Made by a program: the position numbers and the translations under genes. From positions 85,768 through 149,767 of the forward strand of contig JAHJQV010000065.1 in the NCBI GenBank assembly GCA_018819105.1: DNA of 64,000 bases, written 5' to 3'. The notes beneath the pieces are model-generated. The model searched no databases and was not told the origin of the DNA. It was given only the letters and a program-made list of their open reading frames with translations. This document shows positions 1 to 9,126 of the stretch, piece by piece. Within the stretch, counting starts at the first letter, position 1. Each line of letters starts with the position of its first letter. This stretch comes from Gammaproteobacteria bacterium (GTDB lineage Bacteria > Pseudomonadota > Gammaproteobacteria > Xanthomonadales > Wenzhouxiangellaceae).

Positions 1-870
1 GAACAGGCCAACATCCAGCTGGCAACGCGGCTGCAGGAAGCCGGCGTGCAGGTGGTTTACGGCATCGTCGGCCACAAGACCCATGCCAAACTGATGCTGA
101 TTGTGCGCCGTGAAAACGGCCGCATCCGCCGCTATGCACATCTGGGCACCGGCAACTACCATCAGGTGACCGCCAACCTCTACACCGACTGGTGCCTGCT
201 CACCGATCACCGTGGCATCTGCGAGGATGTGCACAAGATTTTTCAGCAGCTCTCGGGCATGGGCCGGGTACCGCATCTCAAGCATCTGCTGCACTCGCCG
301 TTCACGCTGCACCAGACCATGCTGGAACACATCGAGGCCGAGATCGAGCATGCCCTGGCCGGACGGACGGCGCTGATCAGGGCGCGCATGAATTCACTCA
401 CCGAAACCTCCATCATGCAGGCACTGTACCGTGCCTCTCGCGCCGGGGTCAGAATCCAGCTGCTGATTCGCGGCATCTGCTGTCTGCGACCCGGCATACC
501 CGGGCTGTCGGAGAACATCGAAGTGCGCTCGGTGCTGGGCCGTTTTCTGGAGCACAGCCGGGTGTTCTACTTCCACAACGACGGCCACAGCAAACTGTAT
601 GCGGCCTCGGCGGACTGGATGGATCGCAATCTGTTTCATCGCGTCGAGACATGCTTTCCCATTCTGGACAAAAAGAACGCCAGGCGCATGCTGCAGGATT
701 CGCTGGAGCTGCCGTTTCGCGATGACATTCAGGCCTGGATCATGAGCGCCGACGGCAGCTACCGCTATCGGCAGTATCAGGAACCGGAACAAACCGACGG
801 CAGCGCAGCACAGGACTCCATGCTACAACGCCAGGAAGAAGTCCTGCTGGGCCAACAGCCCGTCAACTAA
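1..870 (+). CDS. ppk1: Polyphosphate kinase 1, C-terminal part (5' end outside the window)
   Basis: The frame is open from base 1 to the TAA at 868-870, giving about 289 residues of a protein that normally has about 700. PPK1 reversibly makes polyphosphate from ATP. Both phospholipase-D-like catalytic blocks of the C-terminal half are visible: GHKTHAKLMLIVRRE near the start, which carries the phosphorylated-histidine HxK motif, and HNDGHSKLYAASADWM about 180 residues later. The internal ATG at 46 is not a start, because the family sequence continues upstream of it (EQANIQLATRLQEAG). The gene ends 8 bp before ppx, the usual ppk-ppx pairing. Confidence 0.95.
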   Translation, partial: EQANIQLATRLQEAGVQVVYGIVGHKTHAKLMLIVRRENGRIRRYAHLGTGNYHQVTANLYTDWCLLTDHRGICEDVHKIFQQLSGMGRVPHLKHLLHSPFTLHQTMLEHIEAEIEHALAGRTALIRARMNSLTETSIMQALYRASRAGVRIQLLIRGICCLRPGIPGLSENIEVRSVLGRFLEHSRVFYFHNDGHSKLYAASADWMDRNLFHRVETCFPILDKKNARRMLQDSLELPFRDDIQAWIMSADGSYRYRQYQEPEQTDGSAAQDSMLQRQEEVLLGQQPVN

Positions 871-878
871 GCCTCGAC

Positions 879-2456
879 ATGCCGCACCGCTCAACCTATG
901 CAGCGATCGATCTGGGCAGCAACAGTTTTCACCTGCTGATCGTGCGCCTGGAACACGAGGAACTGCGCGTGATCGACCGCGTCAAGGACATGGTGCGACT
1001 GGCCGGCGGGCTGGACAAGCGTGGTCGACTGGATGCCAGCACCCGTGACAACGCACTGGCTTGCCTGGGCCGGTTCCGGCAACTGCTGGAGGGCATCCCC
1101 GAGAGCAATATTCGCGTTGCGGCCACACAGACCTTTCGCAAACTGCGTCATCCGGGTGCCTTTCTGGCAGCCGCCGAACAGGCTTTGGGCGCACCGATTG
1201 AAATCATCAGTGGTCGCGAGGAGGCACGTCTGGTCTACGCCGGCGTCTACGCCAATCATCCATTGCCAGGCGTCACCGCTGCTTCCGGCGCCGGCCTGGT
1301 CGAGGGCCGCCGACTGGTCATCGACATCGGCGGCGGCAGCACCGAACTGGCGCTGGGTCAGGGACGACAGTTGCTGCTGGCAGAAAGCATGCAGTACGGC
1401 TGTGTGGTCAGCAGTCAGGCGTATTTTGCCGATGGCAAAATCACCAGCAAACGCTGGCGCAAGGCCATTGCCAGCGTTTGCCGGGACATGCAGGAAAACG
1501 CCCTGCGCTTTCGCGAAGCCGGCTTCAGCGAAGTCATTGGTGCCTCCGGCACCATCCGCGCCATCCAGGCCATCGCCATGCAGCAGGGCTGGACCGAATA
1601 CCTGATCACGCCCGCCGTCCTGCAACAGCTGCAGGATGCCATGACCGACTGTGGCCATGTCGAGCGGCTCAGTCTGCCAGGTCTGAGTGAACGCCGCCGG
1701 CCGGTGCTGGTCGGCGGCGTGGCGATTCTCGCCGCGCTGCTGCAAACCATGCAGATCGGCCACATGGCCGTGTCCAACGCAGCGCTGCGCGAAGGGCTGC
1801 TGGAAGACATGCTGGGCCGGCTGCGCAACGAGGACCCGCGCGATCACAGCATTGACGCCTTCATGCAGCGCCACGCCGTGGATCAGCGCCAGAGCGAGGC
1901 GGTGGCGGCGACTGTACAGCACTGGCTGGACCAGGTCGGAGCGGCCTGGCAGATCAATCCGGCGCAGCGCAAACTGCTGCTGTTTGCCGCCCGCGTACAC
2001 GAGGCCGGACTGGCCATTGCCCACAGCCAGTATCAATTGCACAGCGCCTATCTGCTGGAACACTCCGACCTGCCGGGTTTCTCGCAACTGGAACAGCGCT
2101 ATCTGGCCGTGCTGGCGCGCTGGCATCGGCGCGCCATCAGTGCCGACTGGCACGATGGCCTGCCGCAACGTTTGCATACAGCCGCCGCGCGAGGTCTGAC
2201 GCTGCTGCGGCTGGCGGTGATCATGCAGCGCAACCGCATGCGCCTGGATTGCAGCAACATTGCACTGCACAGCAACGATGATGGGCTGCAGATGCTGCTG
2301 CCGCCTGACTGGCTGACAGAACATCCGCTCACGGCGCAGGATCTGCAACAGGAAGCCGATTCCGTGCAGAAACTGGGCATCACGCTGAAACTGACAGAAG
2401 CCGACGGCGCTGCTCAGACCAGATCCGCTCGCACTCGCCAACGCCGTTCGTCGTGA
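879..2456 (+). CDS. ppx: Exopolyphosphatase (Ppx/GppA family)
   Basis: The 525-residue protein is of full length for Ppx. It hydrolyses terminal phosphates of polyphosphate, or pppGpp in GppA-type members. The actin-like ATPase fold shows in the phosphate-1 loop AIDLGSNSFHL (residues about 8-18) and the phosphate-2 loop VIDIGGGSTEL (about 147-157). The C-terminal half contains an HD-like stretch, ARVHEAGLAIAHSQY. The ATG at 879 follows the ppk stop by 8 bp, so the two are probably co-transcribed and translationally coupled. The stop overlaps the epmA start as GTGA. Separating Ppx from GppA by eye is not secure, but the ppk neighbour favours Ppx. Confidence 0.93.
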   Translation: MPHRSTYAAIDLGSNSFHLLIVRLEHEELRVIDRVKDMVRLAGGLDKRGRLDASTRDNALACLGRFRQLLEGIPESNIRVAATQTFRKLRHPGAFLAAAEQALGAPIEIISGREEARLVYAGVYANHPLPGVTAASGAGLVEGRRLVIDIGGGSTELALGQGRQLLLAESMQYGCVVSSQAYFADGKITSKRWRKAIASVCRDMQENALRFREAGFSEVIGASGTIRAIQAIAMQQGWTEYLITPAVLQQLQDAMTDCGHVERLSLPGLSERRRPVLVGGVAILAALLQTMQIGHMAVSNAALREGLLEDMLGRLRNEDPRDHSIDAFMQRHAVDQRQSEAVAATVQHWLDQVGAAWQINPAQRKLLLFAARVHEAGLAIAHSQYQLHSAYLLEHSDLPGFSQLEQRYLAVLARWHRRAISADWHDGLPQRLHTAAARGLTLLRLAVIMQRNRMRLDCSNIALHSNDDGLQMLLPPDWLTEHPLTAQDLQQEADSVQKLGITLKLTEADGAAQTRSARTRQRRSS

Positions 2457-3427
2457 GCGCAGACGCGCATTGGGCACCCGGCTGCAGCCTCGACATGCTG
2501 CAGCAACGCGGCGAGATGTTTGCGCGCATCAGGCGTTTTTTCGCCGCACGCAACGTGCTCGAAGTACAAACCCCCATCCTCAGTCGTCATGCGGTCTGCG
2601 ATCAGCACATTGACAGCATCAGCGCCAGCGATCCAGTCAGCGCCATGCAAGGCTATCTGCGCACATCCCCCGAATTCGCCATCAAGCGACTGCTGGCAGC
2701 AGGCTGCGGCGATTGCTATGAACTGGGCGCGGTATTTCGCGCCGGTGAGACCGGTCGCTGGCACAATCCGGAGTTCACCATGCTGGAGTGGTACCGGCTG
2801 GGCTGGCAGCGCGCGCAACTGGCACAGGAGTGCATCGAACTGCTGTACACAGTGCATAGCGATTTCCGTGGCTGGACGCTGTGCCAGACCACCCACAGCG
2901 AACTGTGCATGGAGCAGTTGGGCTGTGATCTGATCCGCACCGACGACGCCAGTCTGCAGCAACTGGCCCTGGCGCACGGGCTGCCAGCGGCTGAGCACTG
3001 GCTGCGCACACAATGCCTGGATTATCTGTTCAGCCACTGCGTGCAGGACAACCTGCCGCCCCGGCAGATCACCATCGTGCAGGATTTCCCGCCGGAACAG
3101 GCGGCCCTGGCCGAACTCAGCGTCAATGCTGCCGGCGATCAGGTCGCCAGCCGCTTTGAGCTGTATCTGGGCAGTGTGGAAATTGCCAACGCCTATCAGG
3201 AACTCACCGACGCCGGCACGCTGGAGACAAGATTTGCTCGCGACAATCATCAGCGCGGCAAACTGGGCAAGCCAATGATCGAGCCGGATCAGCGCCTGCT
3301 GGCGGCCATGCGCCACGGCCTGCCGGCCTGTGCCGGGGTGGCGCTGGGGGTGGATCGTCTGCTGGCGGTGATGCAGGATGCCCGGCAGTTGGGCGATGTC
3401 ATTGGTTTCGTCAACGTGCAGGCCTGA
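2453..3427 (+). CDS. epmA: EF-P-(R)-beta-lysine ligase EpmA (PoxA/GenX, lysyl-tRNA synthetase paralogue)
   Basis: The 324-residue class II aminoacyl-tRNA synthetase-like protein has no anticodon-binding domain, which is the EpmA architecture. It attaches beta-lysine to a conserved lysine of elongation factor P. Class II motifs are visible: motif 1 region NVLEVQTPILSRHAV, motif 2 YELGAVFRAGETGRWHNPEF, and motif 3 GVALGVDRLLAVM near the C terminus. The start is GTG at 2453, overlapping the ppx stop by 4 bp (GTGA), so translation is probably coupled. Its partner genes epmB and efp are not in the window. Confidence 0.93.
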   Translation: MSADAHWAPGCSLDMLQQRGEMFARIRRFFAARNVLEVQTPILSRHAVCDQHIDSISASDPVSAMQGYLRTSPEFAIKRLLAAGCGDCYELGAVFRAGETGRWHNPEFTMLEWYRLGWQRAQLAQECIELLYTVHSDFRGWTLCQTTHSELCMEQLGCDLIRTDDASLQQLALAHGLPAAEHWLRTQCLDYLFSHCVQDNLPPRQITIVQDFPPEQAALAELSVNAAGDQVASRFELYLGSVEIANAYQELTDAGTLETRFARDNHQRGKLGKPMIEPDQRLLAAMRHGLPACAGVALGVDRLLAVMQDARQLGDVIGFVNVQA

Positions 3428-3450
3428 GCAGGCAGCACATACCGCTCAGG
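3423..3450. terminator. Inverted repeat between convergent epmA and the TonB-dependent receptor gene
   Basis: CCTGAGC (3423-3429) and GCTCAGG (3444-3450) form a 7-bp stem with a 14-nt loop. It sits exactly in the gap between two convergent genes. There is no T-tract on either side, so it is a weak or Rho-assisted terminator at best. Confidence 0.3.
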
Positions 3451-3465
3451 AACAGACCGACACGC

Positions 3466-6400
3466 TCAGTCCCATTGATACTGCAGGCCCAGACTGACCT
3501 CCCGCCCCACCTCGAACAGGCGGGTGATCTCGTCACCCTGGGTGAACTTGACTTCATCATTGAGCAGGTTCTTGACGCTGAAGCGGTAGGTAAAGCCGTT
3601 GTTGTTGTAGCGCGCGACAAAATCCAGCTGATGAAACTTCTGTTCAAAAATGTCCGGCCGCCCCAAGGTGCCGACCTGGGCGATGCGCTTGCCGGCGCTG
3701 TTGTAGAGAATGGTCAGATTCAGCCCATCATCGACGCCGGCGTAGCCGAGTTGTGCGTTCATCACATACGGCGACTGTCCCTGCAGAGCACGCACATCGT
3801 TGGTCTGGATGGAAGCGGCGACCTCATCCAGTGTCACCGAGGACGTGATCCAGGCAAAATTGGTGCTGACAAAGACATCCTGCCAGAACCCGCCGAAAAA
3901 TCCGAAGGTCTTGTAAAACTCAAACTCGATCCCGGTCAGGTCGGCCGCTTCGGCGTTGCCGAAACTGATCAGTTGGTTGGCACCTGGCTGGATCAGCGCC
4001 TCGATCGGGTCGTCAAAGGTCTTGTGGAAGACGCTGGTGGAGATGAAATCGGTCTCGCTGAAATACTTGTCCAGACGGAAGTCAAAGTGCTGAATGCTGG
4101 CCGGCACCAGATCCGGGTTGCCCACCGCAAGGCGATCCAGAATCGGGTCGATGAAATCAGCCGGTGTCAGCTCACGAAACTGCGGCCGGTTGACCGATTC
4201 GGCATAGCTCAGACGCAGCTCGCTATCCCATGGCAGGGTCACGGTGGCACCGATGGTGGGCAGCAGATCGTCGGTATCAATGATCGAGGCGACCGGAGTG
4301 CCGGTGGGATCGAATGGATCGAAGGTGATCACTTCCTGCTTAAAATCATCCTTGCGCACACCGCCATTCAGGCGCAACCAGCCAAACAGGGTGATGTCGG
4401 CACCGAAGTAGAGTGCCTCGTTGGCCAGATCAGCGGTATAGAAGTCAGAAGCCTGGGTGATGTCATCCAGCACGAAGCCATCCGGATCAATGGTTGCCGG
4501 CGTGATGATCTGCTCCAGCGAAGGCAGTCGGCGCAGATCCGCATCCTGGGCGATCGGTCCGCGAATGGCAAAGCGGAACCTGCGCGTGTCCGATTCCCTA
4601 TCCTTCTGCACGTTCTGATAGCCCACCTTCAGCGTACCGTGATAATCGCCGGCCATGTCACCGATGTTGAAACCCACATCCAGATTCAGCGAGTCGCTGC
4701 TGTCATCGAGTTCGGTGAAATTGCGCAGATTACCGTCCGCGCGCGATGCGAAGATGAACTGGTCTGTCGCCGGATCAAACTCAAACCGGTATGAGCGAAA
4801 ATCCGGAATGTCGGAGCTGGCGTCCGACAGCGTGTACTGCCAGTTGAAGGTGGAGCCATTGAGGACGGGGAACATGTGCTCACCGTTGAACTGGAAAGCC
4901 TGCAATTCACGCTCTTCGAACTCGATTTCGGTGACCCGGGTGATGGTGTCGAATTCAAACGTGGTGCCGGTCTGGATCTCGTTTTCGTCGGTGGTGCTGC
5001 GCAGCATCATTGCATTGATGCCGATTTTATGATGCTCGCCCAAATCAGCGCCAACACTGGTATATCCGGTCAGGCTGACCTCACGCTGGGTGATGTCAAA
5101 GATCAGATCATCGCGCGGGGACAGCTCGCCTTCACCGGCGGCGGCAAAATTACGGCGAATCTGGCTGGTGGTCTGCCAATCGTTGGACAGATCCACGGCC
5201 GCCTGACCTCCCAGACTCCAACCGTCGAAATCAAACCGCAAGCCGCCGGACATGCCAAAACTGAAACCGGGCTCAATGGATTGCGGCAGTACGTCGTAGT
5301 TGACCGGCAGTGACTCACCGAAGGCCTCAATCTCGGCATCGGTGAAACCTTCGCCGGTAAACGGATTGAAACGAAATATGCGTCCTTCTGCGGTGGCTTC
5401 ATCCAGCGCATCAGGCAGCGCGCGGGCACCGTTGTCGAAACCGAAGATGTCGGTGCTGCTGCCCTCAGAGCGCAGGCCATCCTTGAACGTGGTCAGAGAA
5501 TTGTATTCACCGTCGATTTCTAGGCGCACAAAATTTGATTCCGGGATGGAGCGGGTTTTGATCTGCACCGCGCCGCCACCAAAATCCGGTGGCTGATCAT
5601 AGGTATAGCCTTTCTGCACCTCGATCACTTCCACAATGCTGGTCGGGAACAGATCCAGCGGCACCACGCGCCGGGTCGGATCCGGGCTGGGGACATCGGC
5701 CCGATTCAGATACGTGGCCGAATAGCGCTCGCCCAGACCGCGGATGAAGATGAATTTTCCGCCCACCAGAGTCAGCCCCGTGACCCGGCGCAGGGCTGAA
5801 GCCACATCACCATCCCCGGCACGGGAGATCTGTTCTGCACCGAGAAAATCTGACACCGATTCGGTGGCGCGGCGATCATCCATGATCGAGGCCAGACTGC
5901 CGGCCACAAACGGTTCCACCACGACATATTCCGGCAGCTCCGAGCCGGCCGGTGAAAGTTTCAAGTCCTGGGTGGTGGTGCTGTTGCTGCTGACCGGAAT
6001 GTTTTCCAGCGTGCGCGTGTTGAAGCGTGCCGCCAGCACCGACAGCGCGTACTCGCCCGGCGGCAGCGTAAACGCATAGCGTCCTTCCTCATCGGTCAGC
6101 TGCTCATCGGCGACACCGCTGACAAACACGCGCACGCCGGCGATGCCCTGGCCATCCTCGGATGAGGTGATGCGTCCAGACAAAGTCCCGGGCTCGGCAT
6201 CAACATCAATGTTCTGCGCCGCAGTGGCTGTGAGCTTGTCCGGGTTGGAGGTTTCGATATCAACAAAGGGCGGTGATTGGTCGGCAAAAAAGTTGACCAG
6301 AATCTGTACCAGCTCATTTTCGGTGAACTGGAACTCGCGCACCCAGGGCACCTGCCCCGGCAGGCTGACTTCCAGCTCATACACGCCCGGTGCGATACGC

Positions 6401-6624
6401 GTGGTCAATCTGCCGGATGCCATGGTTTGGCCCACGCTGGTACCGTTGAGACTAAGCCGGGCATTGGCCTGTGGCTGGGTTTCGGCGAACACGAACAGGC
6501 TCAGCTCGGCGGCATCGTCAGCTTCTGCGGAGGCTGCCTCTGCAGCAATCTGTTGCGCATGGGTGCAGACATGCACAGACAGCAGCAAGGCAGCGAGCAG
6601 CAGACGATGACAACTCAGTAACAC
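3466..6624 (-). CDS. TonB-dependent outer-membrane receptor with N-terminal beta-sandwich extension
   Basis: About 1052 residues from a GTG start at 6624. I chose this start because AGGA lies 8 nt upstream and the protein then opens with a clean signal peptide (MLLSCHRLLLAALLLSVHV). An ATG at 6717 would run into the upstream gene. After the signal come a PEGA-like segment (about 40-105), a carboxypeptidase-regulatory-like domain (GRITSSEDGQGIAGVRVFV, about 145-225), the plug (about 235-360, with FIFIRGLGERYSATYLN and PPDFGGGAVQIKTRS), and then the beta-barrel. Last gene of the seven-gene Ton operon, 37 bp after the TPR gene. The substrate cannot be read from sequence; the phosphate-gene context suggests a phosphorus compound (inference). 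Confidence 0.9.
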   Translation of the reverse strand: MLLSCHRLLLAALLLSVHVCTHAQQIAAEAASAEADDAAELSLFVFAETQPQANARLSLNGTSVGQTMASGRLTTRIAPGVYELEVSLPGQVPWVREFQFTENELVQILVNFFADQSPPFVDIETSNPDKLTATAAQNIDVDAEPGTLSGRITSSEDGQGIAGVRVFVSGVADEQLTDEEGRYAFTLPPGEYALSVLAARFNTRTLENIPVSSNSTTTQDLKLSPAGSELPEYVVVEPFVAGSLASIMDDRRATESVSDFLGAEQISRAGDGDVASALRRVTGLTLVGGKFIFIRGLGERYSATYLNRADVPSPDPTRRVVPLDLFPTSIVEVIEVQKGYTYDQPPDFGGGAVQIKTRSIPESNFVRLEIDGEYNSLTTFKDGLRSEGSSTDIFGFDNGARALPDALDEATAEGRIFRFNPFTGEGFTDAEIEAFGESLPVNYDVLPQSIEPGFSFGMSGGLRFDFDGWSLGGQAAVDLSNDWQTTSQIRRNFAAAGEGELSPRDDLIFDITQREVSLTGYTSVGADLGEHHKIGINAMMLRSTTDENEIQTGTTFEFDTITRVTEIEFEERELQAFQFNGEHMFPVLNGSTFNWQYTLSDASSDIPDFRSYRFEFDPATDQFIFASRADGNLRNFTELDDSSDSLNLDVGFNIGDMAGDYHGTLKVGYQNVQKDRESDTRRFRFAIRGPIAQDADLRRLPSLEQIITPATIDPDGFVLDDITQASDFYTADLANEALYFGADITLFGWLRLNGGVRKDDFKQEVITFDPFDPTGTPVASIIDTDDLLPTIGATVTLPWDSELRLSYAESVNRPQFRELTPADFIDPILDRLAVGNPDLVPASIQHFDFRLDKYFSETDFISTSVFHKTFDDPIEALIQPGANQLISFGNAEAADLTGIEFEFYKTFGFFGGFWQDVFVSTNFAWITSSVTLDEVAASIQTNDVRALQGQSPYVMNAQLGYAGVDDGLNLTILYNSAGKRIAQVGTLGRPDIFEQKFHQLDFVARYNNNGFTYRFSVKNLLNDEVKFTQGDEITRLFEVGREVSLGLQYQWD

Positions 6625-6661
6625 AAATATTTTCCTGAAATGAGTTCGCTGTGATGGCCGC

Positions 6662-7903
6662 TCAGGCGCATTTCCACGGATCATCGGCACATTCCTGCAT
6701 GGCCCGGCGCACTTCAATTGCCTTGCGGAACAGATCCGAACGGGTGAGCAGACTCAAGTGTGTTTCGGCGGCGGCAAAATCGCCGATCTTGAACAGCGCA
6801 TAGGCCACGGCGTAGCGAATGTCCTCATTGCTGAGCAGTCCCAGACGCTGCAGATCATTTTCCATGCCGGCAGCCTGTTCATAGCGCAGCAGCTGGATGT
6901 ACAGCGCCAGGCGCTGCTTCAGCTTGGTTTTCTGATCACGGATTTCACTGTTCAGGGTCAGCGCCCGGTACACCTGACCGGCGCGGCGATACAGCTCGCT
7001 GGCCTCGGCCATCAGACTGTTGTCCAGCAGGGCCGCCTGATAGATGATGTCGGCGGCGGCATGCAGCTTGCCGGCATCGATGTAGCTGTGCGCCAGCACC
7101 TTGCTGACATCGGTGTTTTCGGGATATTTCAGCTGGGCAGCTTCGAGAAAGCCCAGTGCCTCGTCCACCGCGCCGCTCTGACGCAGGGCATTGCCGATGG
7201 CGATGTAATCGTCCACACTGACATCGTCATTGTCCAGATAACTGCGTCCCAGGCTGGCCGCCTGCTGATACAGCTGCAGCTCGATCAGATAAAACACCTT
7301 GCGGCGGGTGAACGAGCGGTCGGCGGTAAAAATGCGCTCGGCCTGATCCAGTATGGCCAGCGCCTCGACCTGCTTGCCCAACAGCCAGTTGGCCTGCGCT
7401 TTCAGGTGATACACCGAAGCGATGCGCTCGACCGCCGCACCGGCGCGCGCCACGGCATCGATGGCAGCCTGGTAGTCCTGCAGGGAAAAATTGATCTGTG
7501 CCAGCGTCAGATACAGCGACGACTCATCGCGCCCGGCCGCCAGCGCCTGGTTGAAGGCATCACGGGCCGGCTCCAGCTGTCCCAGCCGCTGGCTTATGGT
7601 GCCGCGCAAAACCCAGTAGCGGCCCAGTTCACTGCGCGCCTTTTCCGCTGCCTGTCGGTCTTTGTCCTTCATGTCAGCGCTCACCGGCACGGCAGCGGCC
7701 TGCAGCGCATCGGGATCCAGATTGTCCAGCGCACGCTGGGCGCGATCGAGGTTGCCATCACGCAGCATCAATGCCGCCACGTCCAGATAATTGACCTCGT
7801 CGGCCTGATCCTGTGCCGACAAGGGCGTGACCAGCAAGCAGCACAGCAGCAGTAGCACACTGATGCTGCGTGAGGACGTCTTGATCTGCATCGGACCGTT
7901 CAT
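6662..7903 (-). CDS. Secreted TPR-repeat protein of the Ton operon
   Basis: The 413-residue protein has a signal peptide (hydrophobic SISVLLLLCCLLVTPLSAQ) followed by helical TPR-like repeats across most of its length, for example RDGNLDRAQRALDNLDP, AGRDESSLYLTLAQINF and DVSKVLAHSYIDAGKL. It ends with several cysteines (ECADDPWKCA). TPR proteins at this position accompany TonB2-type systems in Vibrio and Shewanella, where they are thought to assist the Ton complex from the periplasm. It lies 29 bp downstream of tonB and just before the receptor gene. ATG 7891 is an alternative start, four codons in. Confidence 0.85.
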   Translation of the reverse strand: MNGPMQIKTSSRSISVLLLLCCLLVTPLSAQDQADEVNYLDVAALMLRDGNLDRAQRALDNLDPDALQAAAVPVSADMKDKDRQAAEKARSELGRYWVLRGTISQRLGQLEPARDAFNQALAAGRDESSLYLTLAQINFSLQDYQAAIDAVARAGAAVERIASVYHLKAQANWLLGKQVEALAILDQAERIFTADRSFTRRKVFYLIELQLYQQAASLGRSYLDNDDVSVDDYIAIGNALRQSGAVDEALGFLEAAQLKYPENTDVSKVLAHSYIDAGKLHAAADIIYQAALLDNSLMAEASELYRRAGQVYRALTLNSEIRDQKTKLKQRLALYIQLLRYEQAAGMENDLQRLGLLSNEDIRYAVAYALFKIGDFAAAETHLSLLTRSDLFRKAIEVRRAMQECADDPWKCA

Positions 7904-7932
7904 GGCTGTGGGCTCAGTGACGCTGTCTGTGC

Positions 7933-8577
7933 TCAGGACAGGTCAAAGCGCACGCGCTGCTTGGCCCAGGAGCGCACGGTTTTGCCCTGATATTCTGCCG
8001 GCTCGAACTTCCAGCTGTTGATGCCGGCCAGTACGGCCTGATCAAACACGCCCTCAGGCACCGACTCGACGATCTCGACCTGCTCAATGTCACCGGTGAT
8101 GCCGATCAGCAGCGACAGCACCACGTAGCCCTCGGTGCCTTTGGCCTTGGCCCGCGGCGGATACTGCAGCGGTGACTGATAGGTGGCCCGTGGCGGCTGA
8201 TCGACGGTGTCGTCGGTCAGTATTACATTGTCGGCACCGCCGAGCAGTTCATCGTTCAAACCCTCCAGTTCCGACGCATCAAAGCCGGGCAGACCAAAAT
8301 CGATCCCACTCAGTGCACTGCCCAGACTGGCCAGCGGATTGGGCGGGCTTTTCACCGGCTGCCGTGGCTTCGGCTTGGGTTTGGGTTTTGGCTTGGGCTT
8401 GTCCTGCGGTGGCTTCTTGCGCTCGAACGCCACCTGCGAAGCGGCGTCGTACTTTTCGTTCTGCGGGGTTTTTGCCAACTGGTTGATCACCACAATGGTG
8501 CCCAGTACCAGTACCGTGCCCAGCACCATGCTCAGCACACCGGCGCCAATGCGGCGCATTTTTTCACGCTGTTTCAT
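7933..8577 (-). CDS. tonB: TonB energy-transducing protein
   Basis: The 214-residue protein has the TonB plan: a short cytoplasmic N terminus, one membrane segment (GAGVLSMVLGTVLVLGTIVV, about 11-30), a periplasmic Lys-Pro spacer (PKPKPKPKPKPRQPVK), and a C-terminal TonB domain. That domain includes RATYQSPLQYPPRAKAKGTE, GYVVLSLLIGITGDIEQVEI and the final SWKFEPAEYQGKTVR. It transmits proton-motive force from ExbBD to outer-membrane receptors. The ATG overlaps the exbD stop (ATGA), so the operon is translationally coupled. Confidence 0.95.
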   Translation of the reverse strand: MKQREKMRRIGAGVLSMVLGTVLVLGTIVVINQLAKTPQNEKYDAASQVAFERKKPPQDKPKPKPKPKPKPRQPVKSPPNPLASLGSALSGIDFGLPGFDASELEGLNDELLGGADNVILTDDTVDQPPRATYQSPLQYPPRAKAKGTEGYVVLSLLIGITGDIEQVEIVESVPEGVFDQAVLAGINSWKFEPAEYQGKTVRSWAKQRVRFDLS

Positions 8578-8987
8578 CAGCCTGCTCCTGCTTCCTGTTC
8601 GGTGGCCACGCCGACATCCTCGGCTCCGGCCAGTCGCGCCTGGTCGACCACTTCGACCAGACGTCCAGAGGGCACGCCCTCATCGGTGACCACCAGCACG
8701 GATTTGTTGGTGCTGGTGGAAATCAGATCACGCACCCGGCTTTGGATCACCCAGACCTGCACCGGCTCGCCGTCCAGGTAAACATCACCCTGGTTGTCGA
8801 TGTAGAGACGAATGGACTTGGTCGATGCGGTGGTCTGGCTCTGCGCCGACGGGCGGTTCAGATCCAGCTTCATGTCCTTGACAAAGGTGGTGCTGACCAT
8901 GAAAAAGATCAGCAGGATGAACACCATATCGATCAGTGGCGAGATATTGATGTCCTGGACGGTGTCCTTGCGTTCACGATAGCGCAT
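8577..8987 (-). CDS. exbD: ExbD, Ton motor subunit
   Basis: The 136-residue protein begins MRYRERKDTVQDINISPLID, which is the ExbD/TolR signature leading into the single membrane helix MVFILLIFFMVSTTFV. The key aspartate of the helix (PLID) is present. The C-terminal periplasmic domain contains SIRLYIDNQGDVYLDGEPV. The frame is open upstream to 9167, but ATG 8987 gives the canonical N terminus and has GAGG about 9 nt before it. The stop overlaps the tonB start. A 139-bp structured spacer separates it from exbB. Confidence 0.94.
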   Translation of the reverse strand: MRYRERKDTVQDINISPLIDMVFILLIFFMVSTTFVKDMKLDLNRPSAQSQTTASTKSIRLYIDNQGDVYLDGEPVQVWVIQSRVRDLISTSTNKSVLVVTDEGVPSGRLVEVVDQARLAGAEDVGVATEQEAGAG

Positions 8988-9126
8988 GTCAGTTGGCCTC
9001 ACTGGTTCGCATTTCTCGCCGGGATTCGAGCTGCTTAGCCAGATTTGGTCTGGGCTCGAACAGGACGTAGAGTACTGATTTAACTTTGTTAAAAAATATT
9101 TTGAGTTGTTGAGAGCCAAGCATTTT
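8988..9126 (-). other. Structured, AT-rich spacer between exbB and exbD
   Basis: This 139-bp gap is unusual in an operon whose other junctions overlap or nearly touch. It contains a nested inverted repeat: TTCGAGC (9025-9031) pairs with GCTCGAA (9054-9060), enclosing CCAGA/TCTGG (9039-9043 and 9049-9053). There is also an AT-rich tract at about 9075-9130. It may tune exbB:exbD stoichiometry through mRNA folding or processing. No separate gene is evident. Confidence 0.5.

Noticed and set aside
891..2477. A 528-codon minus-strand open frame
   Set aside because: Antisense to ppx; His/Gln-rich composition typical of reverse frames in this DNA.
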